From assembly GCA_013215385.1 (NCBI GenBank), contig JABSOY010000012.1, positions 124,001 through 188,000 of the forward strand: 64,000 nucleotides of DNA, given 5' to 3'. Of this stretch, positions 1 to 9,496 are shown one piece after another. Origin of the DNA: Colwellia sp. (GTDB lineage Bacteria > Pseudomonadota > Gammaproteobacteria > Enterobacterales > Alteromonadaceae). Positions within the stretch are counted from its first letter, which is position 1; each line of letters begins with the position of its first letter. The translations under genes and the position numbers were made by a program. Below the pieces are notes generated by a model that was given only the letters and a program-made list of their open reading frames with translations, was not told the DNA's origin and ran no database searches.

Positions 1-365
1 GTTGTTGAACTAAGGTCAGTATCAATGCCTGAAATATACTCACCGGTAATATTATAAAAGCTCCCATCAGCAGCTTGGTTAGCTGCAACACTGACACTAT
101 ATACTTCTATGCCTTGATGATATTGAATGCTTTTTTTCTTAGGAACACCGGGCAAGTGCAGTTTTTTCTGCGTTCTTACAACAGAAGCAAAACCAGAGCT
201 AACTATTGGCTTTGCAGAAAGTGCTAATAAAGCTTGCAGATCAACATTACGACTTGCAAGGGTAGCTTTATGTTCAACATTTATACGTTCAGCACTAAAG
301 GCTTGGTTAGTAAGTAGCGTACTAACGATAGCGATGCTTAATGCTGTTTTTTTACAATGAGACAT
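1..365 (-). CDS. M4-family (thermolysin/vibriolysin-type) metalloprotease, N-terminus only
   Basis: The minus strand opens with ATG at 363-365, preceded by a GGAGAAGAAG ribosome-binding site, and runs without a stop to the window edge (about 121 residues). Residues 1-25 form a signal peptide ending near AFSAE. The later stretch with YHQGIEVYS and GSFYNITGEYISGID matches the FTP (fungalysin/thermolysin propeptide) domain, an intramolecular chaperone and inhibitor of secreted M4 proteases. The catalytic HExxH region lies outside the window, so the protease assignment is by propeptide only. Exported and probably self-processed. Other FTP-containing proteins remain possible. Confidence 0.72.
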   Translation of the reverse strand, partial: MSHCKKTALSIAIVSTLLTNQAFSAERINVEHKATLASRNVDLQALLALSAKPIVSSGFASVVRTQKKLHLPGVPKKKSIQYHQGIEVYSVSVAANQAADGSFYNITGEYISGIDTDLSST

Positions 366-834
366 TCTTCTTCTCCATTAATAGGTGATTATTATTTTTA
401 GAATTAATAAGAAAAAGTAACCAGACTATAATAATCAATGAATTAAAGACAAAATGTCACATTAACCATCTGCAATCCGAATAATAAAATAACTTTACCT
501 ATTCTTATTTACTTGATGTTTTATCGAGTATTTTTTAACCACTCGATCATTTGAGGATATCAAATAACACAAGAAAATAAACATTTTATTTACAATTTGG
601 TTACATTAAGGCGGATTGCAAAGAGGGAATCTCAGATAGCTGCAAGATTATTAAGATGTTTCCCATAAAGTATTTAATAACAATTATTTTTAATGATATT
701 TTTTAAATGAAAAAATTAACCTGTCCTTTCATAAATGAAGAAAACTAGTGAAACGACAGCTCGTAACTTTAGATAAAAATGAGCAAGGTTAATACATGAA
801 TGACTTGTATTTAATAGGTTATAGAAGCAAATAA
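366..834. other. non-coding region between the M4 protease and the glnS terminator
   Basis: About 470 bp of AT-rich sequence without a convincing reading frame. It must hold the promoter of the leftward protease gene. A 9-bp inverted repeat (471-479 and 612-620) is far apart and not above chance. No other structure stands out. Confidence 0.5.
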
Positions 835-867
835 AAAGCCTCTATATACGATGTATATAGAGGCTTT
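835..867 (-). terminator. intrinsic terminator of glnS
   Basis: A near-perfect inverted repeat with arms AAAGCCTCTATATA and TATATAGAGGCTTT encloses a short CGATG loop. It is flanked by A/T runs on both sides and lies 23 bp past the glnS stop codon. Confidence 0.88.
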
Positions 868-889
868 ATTTTAACAGGTTGTCGGTTTA

Positions 890-2560
890 TTAATTAGCCG
901 TTTTAGCCCAAGTATCACGTAAGCCGACAGTTCGATTAAAAATAAGTTTATCACTTTTTACGTCTTTATTATCAAGACAGAAATAGCCCAAACGTTCAAA
1001 CTGAAATGCGTGCTCAGGTTTTGCATTCACTAAGGAGGGTTCTACTTTAGCTCCACTTATTGTAATTAATGAATCTTCATTAATTACGCTATTAAAGTCT
1101 TCTTCTGCCGCAGGGTTTGCTACGTTAAATAAACGATCATATAAGCGCACTTCTGCATCTAGAGATTGCTGTGCAGCAACCCAATGAATAACGCCTTTAG
1201 GTTTAGTGCCATCTGTTGGATTTTTTCCTAAAGTATCTTCATTATATGTACAATAAACCGTAGTAACATTACCATCACTGTCTTTATCGCATCGTGTTGC
1301 CGTTATTACATAAGCGCCACGTAAACGGACTGCTTTATCGATAACTAATCGTTTATATTTTTTATTTGCTTCTTCACGAAAATCTTCAGCTTCAATATAA
1401 AGCTCAGCCGCAAAAGGTACTATTCGTGTCCCCTGAGTTTCGTCGCTTGGATGGTTTTTTACCGTTAATTGTTCAACTTGATCAGCTGGATAGTTTTCTA
1501 TCACCAATTTAATAGGGTCAAGCACTGCCATAGCACGCGGTGCATTGTCATTTAAGTCTTCACGAATACAAGCTTCCAACACGCCAATTTCAACCGTGTT
1601 ATCCATTTTAGTTACACCAATGCGCTTAGTAAATTCACGCAGTGATCCTGGCGTGTAACCTCGACGACGAAAGGCAGCAATAGTTGGCATACGCGGGTCA
1701 TCCCAACCATTGACGAGATTTTCTTCAACAAGCATTTGTAATTTTCGTTTACTCAGCACAGTGTATTCAAGGTTTAAACGTGAAAACTCATACTGATGTG
1801 GTGTTACCTCAATGGATACATTTTCAAGTACCCAATCATATAATCGACGGTTATCTTGAAACTCTAACGTGCAAAGAGAATGAGTAATGCCTTCAATGGC
1901 ATCCGACAAACAATGGGTAAAATCGTACATTGGATAAATGCACCATTCATTACCTGTTTGATGATGGTGAGCAAAACGAACACGATAAAGAATAGGATCA
2001 CGCAGACACATGAAACTTGATGTCATATCAATTTTAGCCCGAAGTACGCATTCACCATCTTTACACTCGCCATTTTTCATTTTAGCGAAAAGGGCTAAGT
2101 TCTCTTCAACACTGGTATCACGATAAGGGCTGTTCTTCCCTGGTGCTGTTAATGTGCCACGATATTCACGGGCTTCATCTGCATTTAAGAAACAAACATA
2201 CGCTAAACCTTTTTCGATTAGTTCAACGGCAAATCCGTGTAATTTATCAAAGTATTGCGATGAATAATGCGTTTCACCAGACCATTCAAATCCTAACCAC
2301 TTTACATCTTCTTCAATTGAGTTAACGAAATCAATATCTTCTTTTTCAGGATTTGTATCATCAAAACGTAAGTTACATAAGCCTTTGTAATCTTGTGCGA
2401 TACCAAAATTTAAACAAATAGATTTTGCATGTCCAATATGTAAAAAGCCATTTGGCTCAGGAGGAAAGCGAGTTTGAACACTCGAATGTTTACCACTTTC
2501 AAGATCCGCATCGATAATTTGACGAATAAAATTTGTTGGGCGTTTTTCTGCTTCCGACAT
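890..2560 (-). CDS. glnS: glutaminyl-tRNA synthetase
   Basis: Class I aminoacyl-tRNA synthetase that charges tRNA-Gln with glutamine in the cytoplasm. The N-terminus [19 protein letters not shown] is almost the E. coli GlnRS N-terminus. The HIGH motif is in [15 protein letters not shown] near residue 35, and the KMSKS-equivalent is VLSKRKL near residue 268. The C-terminal anticodon-binding beta-barrels are complete; total 556 aa against 554 in E. coli. The longest frame starts at TTG 2566, but ATG at 2560 fits the family N-terminus and has AGAGG eight bases upstream. Single gene with its own promoter and terminator. Confidence 0.98.
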   Translation of the reverse strand: MSEAEKRPTNFIRQIIDADLESGKHSSVQTRFPPEPNGFLHIGHAKSICLNFGIAQDYKGLCNLRFDDTNPEKEDIDFVNSIEEDVKWLGFEWSGETHYSSQYFDKLHGFAVELIEKGLAYVCFLNADEAREYRGTLTAPGKNSPYRDTSVEENLALFAKMKNGECKDGECVLRAKIDMTSSFMCLRDPILYRVRFAHHHQTGNEWCIYPMYDFTHCLSDAIEGITHSLCTLEFQDNRRLYDWVLENVSIEVTPHQYEFSRLNLEYTVLSKRKLQMLVEENLVNGWDDPRMPTIAAFRRRGYTPGSLREFTKRIGVTKMDNTVEIGVLEACIREDLNDNAPRAMAVLDPIKLVIENYPADQVEQLTVKNHPSDETQGTRIVPFAAELYIEAEDFREEANKKYKRLVIDKAVRLRGAYVITATRCDKDSDGNVTTVYCTYNEDTLGKNPTDGTKPKGVIHWVAAQQSLDAEVRLYDRLFNVANPAAEEDFNSVINEDSLITISGAKVEPSLVNAKPEHAFQFERLGYFCLDNKDVKSDKLIFNRTVGLRDTWAKTAN

Positions 2561-2604
2561 CCACAAAACCTCTAAAAAGAATTTAAACTACGTTATTTCC
2601 CGGC

Positions 2605-2610
2605 ATTATA
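2605..2610 (-). promoter_or_regulatory. extended -10 promoter of glnS
   Basis: On the minus strand TGTTATAAT forms an extended -10 (TGn plus TATAAT). It would place the transcript start near 2598 and give a leader of about 38 nt before the glnS ATG. No good -35 is seen, as is usual for extended -10 promoters. Confidence 0.55.
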
Positions 2611-2647
2611 ACAACTGTTAATCAAAGGGAATAGCGCTTATATAAGC

Positions 2648-2685
2648 TAATTACCGCGTTTATAATAAAATAAACGCGCTAATTA
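2648..2685. repeat. long inverted repeat upstream of glnS
   Basis: Fifteen of sixteen positions pair between the arms TAATTACCGCGTTTA and TAAACGCGCTAATTA around an 8-nt loop. It has no T-tract on either side and sits about 50-90 bp upstream of the putative glnS transcript start, so it looks more like a binding site or mobile-palindrome relic than a terminator. Confidence 0.6.
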
Positions 2686-3022
2686 AGAGAACAAAGTGTT
2701 TTCACTAGCTATTTTATCCTGCAAACAAATAGCACGAAAGTTACGTGATACAAACAATCCACACATTACGCCGCTGATAAGTAAGGTCGATGGTCATGAA
2801 TGCTAAATTTGATTATATATTACCAATTGTGGCGCCGTTAGATTAGCGGAAAAAACATATTGGTTGTTATTACTGAAGGTTAAGTACATTGGACTTTAAT
2901 GAAAACGCCGGCATGTATTATTTATATCACGCCCATCAGAATTAAAATGGCTTGAAAAAGGCTAAAATGTTAGTTAGATATAATTAAGTATAAACATCAA
3001 ACAAACGAGTTTTAATTTCATC

Positions 3023-3382
3023 TCACTTTTTTAGGTATTTCAGCCTTTCCTTGTAGACTATATTTACTAAGTCAATTTCTACACCTTCTTTTATAGAGTC
3101 AATTAACGCAGTTATAACCGTTTTTTTAAATGCACTATTCAAAAAGAATTGTTTTATTTTTAATATTTCTCTTTTACAAGCAATAGGGGCAAATTTAATA
3201 GCCTCAGATGGTGTGCTCACCTTGGCAAATTGTTCTCCTTTTGATAGTACACATTGCTCATACTTTAACTTCATTTTTTTAAAGCCTGGTGTGTTAAAGA
3301 ATTGCTTGGTCTGCCCAAACTCTTGCCCATTCACCGTAGCTATAAAAAATAAACATAAACTTGTCAAAAATATAACTTTCAT
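3023..3382 (-). CDS. small secreted protein of unknown function
   Basis: 119 aa, not recognised. Residues 1-19 are a clean Sec signal peptide (hydrophobic FLTSLCLFFIATV, cut near VNGQ). The mature part of about 100 residues is lysine-rich and predicted helical, with just two cysteines (in YEQCVLSKG and PIACKREI) that could form one disulfide in the periplasm. It is the last gene of the minus arm of the envelope locus, 8 bp after the FN3 protein, so probably co-transcribed and working with those proteins. No catalytic motif is visible. Confidence 0.7.
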   Translation of the reverse strand: MKVIFLTSLCLFFIATVNGQEFGQTKQFFNTPGFKKMKLKYEQCVLSKGEQFAKVSTPSEAIKFAPIACKREILKIKQFFLNSAFKKTVITALIDSIKEGVEIDLVNIVYKERLKYLKK

Positions 3383-3390
3383 TTAATTTC

Positions 3391-6210
3391 CTACTCTATA
3401 ACGGGTAAAGTGAAGTTTACATGCTGAGAAAGCATACTTTCTAACTTGTCACTATCAATAGCGGTAATTTGATAACAATAACTTTTGCCATTTTTAACGT
3501 TTGTATCAAAATATACATCATTTGAACTATCAACAGTCGCCAGCTTCCGGGCACTATTACATGACGCAGTATTGCTTCGATACACTTGATATTTCTTTAT
3601 ATCGCTATTATGAGATGGCTGCCAAAAAACCATTAAACCGCCAACATCTTGTTCAATAGAAAGCCCTGAAATAGTATCAGGAATGGCTTTAGTGATTGCT
3701 TCTATTTTATCAGATAACGGGCCAACCTCTGAAAATTTATTGTAAGTTGCTATTTTGTATGTGTAATGAGTGCCGTCCTTTAAGCTGGAGAATAAACCTC
3801 CTTCATCCAAATATTGTGTTGTTGATATTTTTGAAATTTTTTCAATTTCTTCAAACTTACCTTTTTTATCATTTCGATAAATAATATAGCCTTGATTATC
3901 GCTATCATTAGACCTATCCCATGACAAAGGTACTTGTTTAACTTGTTTACTGTGGGCAACAATGCCACTGGGAGCTTCAGGTAACGCTTTAGTTGTTGCT
4001 GAAACAATATTTGACGCTGGCGTTTCTAAGAATTCATCAAAGGCGGTTAACTTATATTCATAGGTGATACCTTCTTGCATTTTCTTACGATCAAAGTCTT
4101 TATATGAGCTTGTTTCTGGTGAAATGTTTTTTTGAATTAATTGCCACTTATTTTTTTTTGCTGCTTTACGATAGAGCTTATAACCTTTTATATGTTGAAC
4201 TTTATTCCAAGTAAGACTTATCGTCCGAAGCATAAATTCCTGGGCGACAACTAAGTCAATCACCAGCGGACTATCAACTTGTTGTGTTGGAGAGAACTGA
4301 CTCACTAACCCTTTCTTATCAATGACTAAGGTCTTATAAAAAGTTTGCGCATAGACTTTAAGATTATTATCTTGATAACTTGTGCCATTAACATCAGCTA
4401 TCTTTTTCCATGCTTCATCATTCCATTTACGGTACAGGCTGTAATGTTTTATATCTGATTCTTCATTAGTTTCCCAACTTAATCCTATATTATTTTTTTC
4501 AGCTATAACCCTTAAATTATTCACCGCTTTTGGTAAAGGTTTTGTTTGAGCTTTAACTGCAAAGCTAATTTTACCAACACTACCAAATAAGTTTCTAGCA
4601 GCTATCGCATAAAAGTAACTTTCTCCATCTTTTAATGGGCTACCGTCTATACCATCAATAAATAACGCTTTGGTGTATCCTTCTACAAACGCAATTTCAA
4701 CCAGTAAATCTCCAGACGTCATAGTGCCTGCTTTACGATATACCACATAGCCACTAACATCTTTATCATTACTTGCTTGCCAAGTCAGTTTGACACTTTT
4801 CACTAAATTTGACTCAAGTTGTAAGTTTTTCGGTGAATCGGGTAAACTTTTAGTTTGTACTGAAACTTCATTTGACTTAGAAGTTTCAGTATAAGCATCG
4901 AAAACTGTAATGCTGTATTGATATTCTTTTCCGTCTTTTAAGTCTTTAGTATCTATGAAAGATAAACGTGCTAGGTCTGATATTTTTTGGACTAATTGCC
5001 AACGAGTTTGAGCTAATTCTTTTCGGTAGAGTTTATAACCATCCCCTATTTTTGTTTGAGTCCAGGAGAGCTCAGCTTTACGTAAAGCCATTCCTTCTTT
5101 AGCGGTTAATACTAAAGCTGGATGAGTGGTTAAAGTTAATATGTCTGAAGGTTTACTCTCACCAAGTTCACTGTAGGCGGAAACATAAATTTGATAACTT
5201 GCATTGGCAATAAAATTTTTATTTAAAACTTGTGAATAATTTAATTGATTAGTTTTCTCAATTGAATGTACTTTTTTCCATTGATTATCACTTACTTTTT
5301 GATAAAAATTATAGCCAATAACGCCTTTGTTATTTAACTGCGGTACCAAGTTAATTTTAATGCCATGTAATAAATTATCTGACCCTAAAATAATGGGCGG
5401 TAATAAACTATTATCAACCACATTTGATGATACCGTTGCGCTAACTATTTGTTTACCTTTAACTTCACTGCCATTTTCTAAAACTAAATCTAAGCGATAA
5501 AACAATTCTCCTTGAACATCATCTTGATATTGTGTTTCTTCAACACTTGTTACAAATTCAAACAGGCCATCTTTTGACTGGCCACGATAAACATTTGTAT
5601 AAAAGACAGCACTACTTTTATTAATTACCCAGCTAAGAAATACACCAGAATCTTTAGCAACAGCAGAAATACTTTTAAAGTGCTCAATATCATCTTCAAC
5701 TAAAGCATTAAAGTCACTATTCAAGTTTGCTCGTGCAGAAGCGAATATTTGCTGCTTGATATCTTCAGCAAATGCAGTCGCACGCTGTAATACATCACCA
5801 CGTCCAGTATAACTTTCTCGCCAAGTTTTAACGACTCTGCCACCAATGATGTCAATCAAGTTGATATTCACTTTCATTGAGCTACCCATTTTATCCACAT
5901 CACCAGTTAAAATAAAACTAACGCCCATTTCTTGACCATACGCGATAACGAGATTAGTATCAGAAACTTGCGCACCACCGATACGATGTAATACTGCCTC
6001 AATATCTCGACGAGACAGTACAGATATCCCAGCAGACTTCCCTAGTTCTACTTCTAATGAATAAAGTAAATCGGCATCAGCACCAATAGCATCCATACTG
6101 ATCGGTCTTAAATTAAATAATGCTATAGAGTTAACACTCTCACCCACAACCGATAAGCTGAAACAATAAAGAAAACTTATTATAATCAGCCTTTTTCGAA
6201 AAACATTCAT
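3391..6210 (-). CDS. exported CsgG/TolB-N-like protein with eight fibronectin type III repeats
   Basis: 939 aa. A signal peptide (residues 1-23, ending SVVGES) is followed at about 25-160 by an alpha/beta domain of the CsgG/TolB-N type: SIALFNLRP, SVLSRRDIEAVL, MGVSFILTGDVDK and VKVNINLIDI-like strands, as in proteins that read or assemble outer-membrane complexes. From about 180 to the end come eight FN3-type modules, each with an LSW or LTW strand, a GYxxYRK strand and a YxYxITAFD-like strand. FN3 arrays usually make extended binding stalks. It lies 15 bp after the CsgG-domain lipoprotein gene and 8 bp before the small secreted protein. Likely periplasmic or surface exposed; ligand unknown. 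Confidence 0.8.
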   Translation of the reverse strand: MNVFRKRLIIISFLYCFSLSVVGESVNSIALFNLRPISMDAIGADADLLYSLEVELGKSAGISVLSRRDIEAVLHRIGGAQVSDTNLVIAYGQEMGVSFILTGDVDKMGSSMKVNINLIDIIGGRVVKTWRESYTGRGDVLQRATAFAEDIKQQIFASARANLNSDFNALVEDDIEHFKSISAVAKDSGVFLSWVINKSSAVFYTNVYRGQSKDGLFEFVTSVEETQYQDDVQGELFYRLDLVLENGSEVKGKQIVSATVSSNVVDNSLLPPIILGSDNLLHGIKINLVPQLNNKGVIGYNFYQKVSDNQWKKVHSIEKTNQLNYSQVLNKNFIANASYQIYVSAYSELGESKPSDILTLTTHPALVLTAKEGMALRKAELSWTQTKIGDGYKLYRKELAQTRWQLVQKISDLARLSFIDTKDLKDGKEYQYSITVFDAYTETSKSNEVSVQTKSLPDSPKNLQLESNLVKSVKLTWQASNDKDVSGYVVYRKAGTMTSGDLLVEIAFVEGYTKALFIDGIDGSPLKDGESYFYAIAARNLFGSVGKISFAVKAQTKPLPKAVNNLRVIAEKNNIGLSWETNEESDIKHYSLYRKWNDEAWKKIADVNGTSYQDNNLKVYAQTFYKTLVIDKKGLVSQFSPTQQVDSPLVIDLVVAQEFMLRTISLTWNKVQHIKGYKLYRKAAKKNKWQLIQKNISPETSSYKDFDRKKMQEGITYEYKLTAFDEFLETPASNIVSATTKALPEAPSGIVAHSKQVKQVPLSWDRSNDSDNQGYIIYRNDKKGKFEEIEKISKISTTQYLDEGGLFSSLKDGTHYTYKIATYNKFSEVGPLSDKIEAITKAIPDTISGLSIEQDVGGLMVFWQPSHNSDIKKYQVYRSNTASCNSARKLATVDSSNDVYFDTNVKNGKSYCYQITAIDSDKLESMLSQHVNFTLPVIE

Positions 6211-6225
6211 GCTTAAACCTATAGC

Positions 6226-8232
6226 TTATCTAAAAGCATGCTCATTTATGATGGTTTTCAAGTACTTATTTGCTTGAGTCGTGATAGGAGAATTGATTAC
6301 TGACTTCAGTTTTTCATCAAAAATTGCATTCACAAATTGCTCAACAGCATTTATATTCTCCTTACGTCGTAAATATAAACCTTCTCCTTCTTCGAAATAC
6401 TTTTTCTCCAGATTACGTAAAGGTTGTAAAACACCACGAGATAATTCTTCAACAACCTCATCGGTCATAAGTTGTAACAATTCGGTATCTGTTGCAATCT
6501 CTAACGGGTCAAAAATAACATTGGCATCTTTTATTCCTTCATTAGCATTATCTTCAACAACTCTTTGGCGTTTAATCGTCTCTACTCTAACGTTAGCACC
6601 CGTAGCAAAATCGACTATTTTAAAAGAAAGTTGAAAAAAGCCAACTTTCTTCATGTTGGTCACCTGGTATTCTTTTTCTTCGTATTTAGGTATCATAATT
6701 TTAGCCGCTGGTGCAGTTCGTAATTCCCCCTTTGAAGGATTAGGGTTGATTGCTCTCCAATTCAAATAATCTATATTATCTGATATTTCCTCACCGACCG
6801 CATATCGAACGGTTTTAGAACTAATAGACTCACTAGTATCTACCTTATAAAGAAGTACACTACCCATAATAGCGGTATCAATGCCATACAAACGCCCCAT
6901 TTCTTGTGCACTTGACTCTGAAACAACCCCAATTTGGCCAAGTTTCATTTCTTCTAAAATTGATTTTAAATTTTCACGCTCTAAGATAATGATATCTTTA
7001 GAAGCACTATTAAATAAGTTAGCAATCAGATTATTTGCGACTAAGACTCCTGCATCTTGTCCATAAGAAGGACTTTTGAAATCAAATACCGCTATTTGTT
7101 TTCTAATACGCACGGTAATGCTGTCTTCAATTTCTTTTATTTTCTGAAACAAATTAGGATAATCAGGATTAAAGTCTTTTATTCTATTTAATAAATACCA
7201 AGAAGAGCCAAACTTGCGTCGCTCAGCTAATTCTTCAGCTGTGACATCTATTTTATCAGTCAGTGATTCTTTTAATGCCGACAGTGCATTATTTTCTGCA
7301 CCATCATTGACAACTTCAGCTTCTTTATAGCTTGCAATACTTTTCGCTAAATACCCTTTTACCATGAACTTCCGAGATTCAGACAACAGAGTTGAAGTCC
7401 ATTTATCTTTAGCAATTACCATTTCTTCTAGACAAAAAGCATTATTAGCATCATAACTAAGTACTTTTTTGCACGAATTATAAACCGCAGACCAATCTAT
7501 TTGTAATTTAGCCGCCTGAGCAAGGCCAATAAAAAATTCTTTATTGTTCTTTTTGTTGGTTAATAAAATTAGTTGCTTAGCTTTTTGATTACCACTATTA
7601 ATTGTGATTGCCTTACGAGCAAACCCTAATGTTTGCACAAAATCATTAAGACGATAAGCATCATTTGCTTGTTGTAAATAAAAGCGACTACCAGTAATTT
7701 TTATTTTCTGTGTAAGCTGAGCGGTATCTTCATAATTAGGAAATAGTTGTATTAACTTTTTAACAGCAAACTTTGCTTTTATCCAATCACTATTTGCAAT
7801 ATTTTTGTGCACATTTGCATATAAAGCTTTTACTTTTATCTGCAGGGCTTCTTGCTTATGAGATATTAATGTTTCGGCATTTATATAAAAGCTATGCTGA
7901 GAAAGTATCGACTTTGCTTTGCTCAAGAGAGCGTTAGCTTTATCAAGAATAGCTTTATTTATTTTTCCATCATTTAACGTTTTATTGAACTTAGTGATTA
8001 ATTGCTCTACGGATTTTTGACGCGCTTCGGCTAACATGGCAACATATTGTTTATTTTCTGGATCATTTTTTACTGCTTGCTCCAAATAGACTACCGCCTC
8101 AACATATTTATGAGACATCATCAACTGCTGCGAAATATTGAACTCATTGCTAGTTTCTTTTTTTTCTGTACTAGCACAGGCAGATAAAAAGCCTAATGCT
8201 ACTGACAACACAATTATTTTTTTATTTAGCAT
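6226..8232 (-). CDS. CsgG-domain lipoprotein with N-terminal TPR-like repeats
   Basis: 668 aa. A lipoprotein signal ends in LSAC with Cys19 as the lipidated residue. Residues 30-330 are helical TPR-like repeats (YVEAVVYLEQAVKNDPENKQ is a clear unit). Residues about 380-640 are a CsgG domain: QIAVFDFKS, VANNLIANLFNS, DIIILERENLKSILEEMKLG and YGIDTAIMGSVL. In CsgG this fold makes the outer-membrane curli export ring. Here the TPR part is an addition and no curlin gene is nearby, so a curli role is unlikely. Between the FlgT-like gene (8 bp) and the FN3 gene (15 bp) in one operon. Likely a periplasm-facing lipoprotein scaffold. Confidence 0.82.
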   Translation of the reverse strand: MLNKKIIVLSVALGFLSACASTEKKETSNEFNISQQLMMSHKYVEAVVYLEQAVKNDPENKQYVAMLAEARQKSVEQLITKFNKTLNDGKINKAILDKANALLSKAKSILSQHSFYINAETLISHKQEALQIKVKALYANVHKNIANSDWIKAKFAVKKLIQLFPNYEDTAQLTQKIKITGSRFYLQQANDAYRLNDFVQTLGFARKAITINSGNQKAKQLILLTNKKNNKEFFIGLAQAAKLQIDWSAVYNSCKKVLSYDANNAFCLEEMVIAKDKWTSTLLSESRKFMVKGYLAKSIASYKEAEVVNDGAENNALSALKESLTDKIDVTAEELAERRKFGSSWYLLNRIKDFNPDYPNLFQKIKEIEDSITVRIRKQIAVFDFKSPSYGQDAGVLVANNLIANLFNSASKDIIILERENLKSILEEMKLGQIGVVSESSAQEMGRLYGIDTAIMGSVLLYKVDTSESISSKTVRYAVGEEISDNIDYLNWRAINPNPSKGELRTAPAAKIMIPKYEEKEYQVTNMKKVGFFQLSFKIVDFATGANVRVETIKRQRVVEDNANEGIKDANVIFDPLEIATDTELLQLMTDEVVEELSRGVLQPLRNLEKKYFEEGEGLYLRRKENINAVEQFVNAIFDEKLKSVINSPITTQANKYLKTIINEHAFR

Positions 8233-8240
8233 CGTTTTTC

Positions 8241-9308
8241 CTAATTTATTCTTAATGTGACATGATTAGCATTAACACTAATTAATTCGAGTTGAAATTC
8301 TGATTTCAGTGGTCCGGCAAATATTTCATCATAAAGTTGCTCTGGCCAACCTTTATACTTAAGTAAATACTGACTTTTCTCAGGAGAAAATTCACTTAAC
8401 TCAACAGCCAACAATCCTGATACGCTTTGTTTTAGTGATTGAGAAAAAGATTTTGCCTGTTGGTAAGTTCGTAATTGCTCGACATTTAAATAGATCGAAC
8501 GAGCTATATATTGTTCTTCCTGCCAAAAGTCTAAAATTTCGTTTTTTAATCCTCGCCAAGATTTTCTTACCAATTTCGCCGATAACTGTTGTATTATTTT
8601 TGCTAAATTGCTGCCAGCTTTAGAGTCTTGCTGCGATATAGAAGCTATAATTTGACCATCATCAGTTCTTGTAACATGAGTAACCATAGACAAACTATTC
8701 GATGCAATACTAATCCCTTGATAATCACTATGATTGGTCAATAAATCCGCATTAATTTCTAAAACAAAACCTGTTTTTACTTTTTTTGAGTTATCAAAAA
8801 CCTCAAAGCCATTTTTATTTAATCTAGATGTAAATAAAGACTGTAACGTATTGCCCAGACTCGCATTGTTAGACTTTACATTTAAAGTGATACGAGGCTT
8901 ACGGCTCCAGCCATTCACCTTTAAAATTTTTTTAATATCAACAAGTAATTCTTGAACGTCAACATTAGCTTCAATTTCAACCTCATAAGCACCAAAGTCA
9001 TTAATACCTTCACTTAATATAGTGTAAGTAGAAATATTACCTGATGATGAGCTATAAATTTTGTCTTGAGCAATAACAAAGTCGTTGACGGTTGAGCGAG
9101 ATTGAACAAAAGCTCCAGCGACTTGCTCGACGGCAGAGCGTTTAGCATTGTTTAGAGCAATAGAGCGTGTTTTAGCTTTTTTCCCTTCAACTATGTCACT
9201 AATGCCTTTGGCAGTAACAATTTTAGCTTGAGTGTTTACGGAAAAAAGCAAGAGAATAAGAAAGGAAACAAACACTATTTTCCCGAACAGGGTGAATTTT
9301 TGCAGCAT
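8241..9308 (-). CDS. FlgT N-terminal-like exported protein
   Basis: 355 aa. Signal peptide residues 1-28 (cut after NTQA). Residues 30-130 carry the pattern of the FlgT N-terminal domain: an AKGISDIVEGKKAKTRSIAL opening, then NAKRSAVEQVAGAFV, then a DKIYSSSSGNISTYTILSEG strand and YEVEIEANVDVQEL. In Vibrio FlgT is part of the flagellar H-ring, but this N-terminal domain also occurs in non-flagellar secreted proteins, and there are no flagellar genes here. The C-terminal half (about 140-355) resembles a CsgG/FlgT middle domain only loosely. First gene of the minus arm; AAGGGA lies six bases before the ATG. Confidence 0.75.
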   Translation of the reverse strand: MLQKFTLFGKIVFVSFLILLLFSVNTQAKIVTAKGISDIVEGKKAKTRSIALNNAKRSAVEQVAGAFVQSRSTVNDFVIAQDKIYSSSSGNISTYTILSEGINDFGAYEVEIEANVDVQELLVDIKKILKVNGWSRKPRITLNVKSNNASLGNTLQSLFTSRLNKNGFEVFDNSKKVKTGFVLEINADLLTNHSDYQGISIASNSLSMVTHVTRTDDGQIIASISQQDSKAGSNLAKIIQQLSAKLVRKSWRGLKNEILDFWQEEQYIARSIYLNVEQLRTYQQAKSFSQSLKQSVSGLLAVELSEFSPEKSQYLLKYKGWPEQLYDEIFAGPLKSEFQLELISVNANHVTLRIN

Positions 9309-9369
9309 GATATCCCTTGCGTTTACAATTAATGATCTCGTAACAAAATATTACAATAATAAGAAAACT

Positions 9370-9434
9370 CTAATATTTATAATAAAATATTAGACTAATT
9401 TACATATTGATCAATTATTGCCTAAGATTAATAT
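9370..9434. promoter_or_regulatory. overlapping divergent promoters and operator of the envelope locus
   Basis: A palindromic TTGATCAA at 9407-9414 serves as a -35 in both directions. On the plus strand TTGATC (9407-9412) is 16 bp from TAATAT (9429-9434). On the minus strand TTGATC (complement of 9409-9414) is also 16 bp from TAATAT (complement of 9387-9392). A perfect 9-bp inverted repeat, CTAATATTT at 9370-9378 and AAATATTAG at 9385-9393, overlaps the minus -10 and could be a regulator site. The region is very AT-rich, so chance matches must be allowed for. Confidence 0.5.
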
Positions 9435-9496
9435 GAACAAAAAATTATTAAATTTAATGTTACAAATCAAGACAAGTTATTAAAGGATATTTATTC

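Larger units (their letters stand above)
2561..3022. other. non-coding region upstream of glnS
   Basis: Holds the glnS promoter and the inverted repeat at 2648-2685. From 2700 to 3022 I see no convincing gene or terminator; short frames there are interrupted by stops and could be decayed coding sequence. Confidence 0.45.

Noticed and set aside
127-360. Plus-strand ORF of 77 codons near the left edge
   Set aside because: The minus strand here encodes a signal peptide and FTP propeptide with a good ribosome-binding site, so the plus frame is a shadow.
471-620. 9-bp inverted repeat TGCAATCCG / CGGATTGCA
   Set aside because: Arms are over 130 bp apart and a match of this length is expected by chance in a gap of this size.
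6226-8232. Curli secretion operon
   Set aside because: A CsgG domain is present, but no CsgA/B curlin repeats, CsgE or CsgF are seen, and the gene carries TPR repeats instead.
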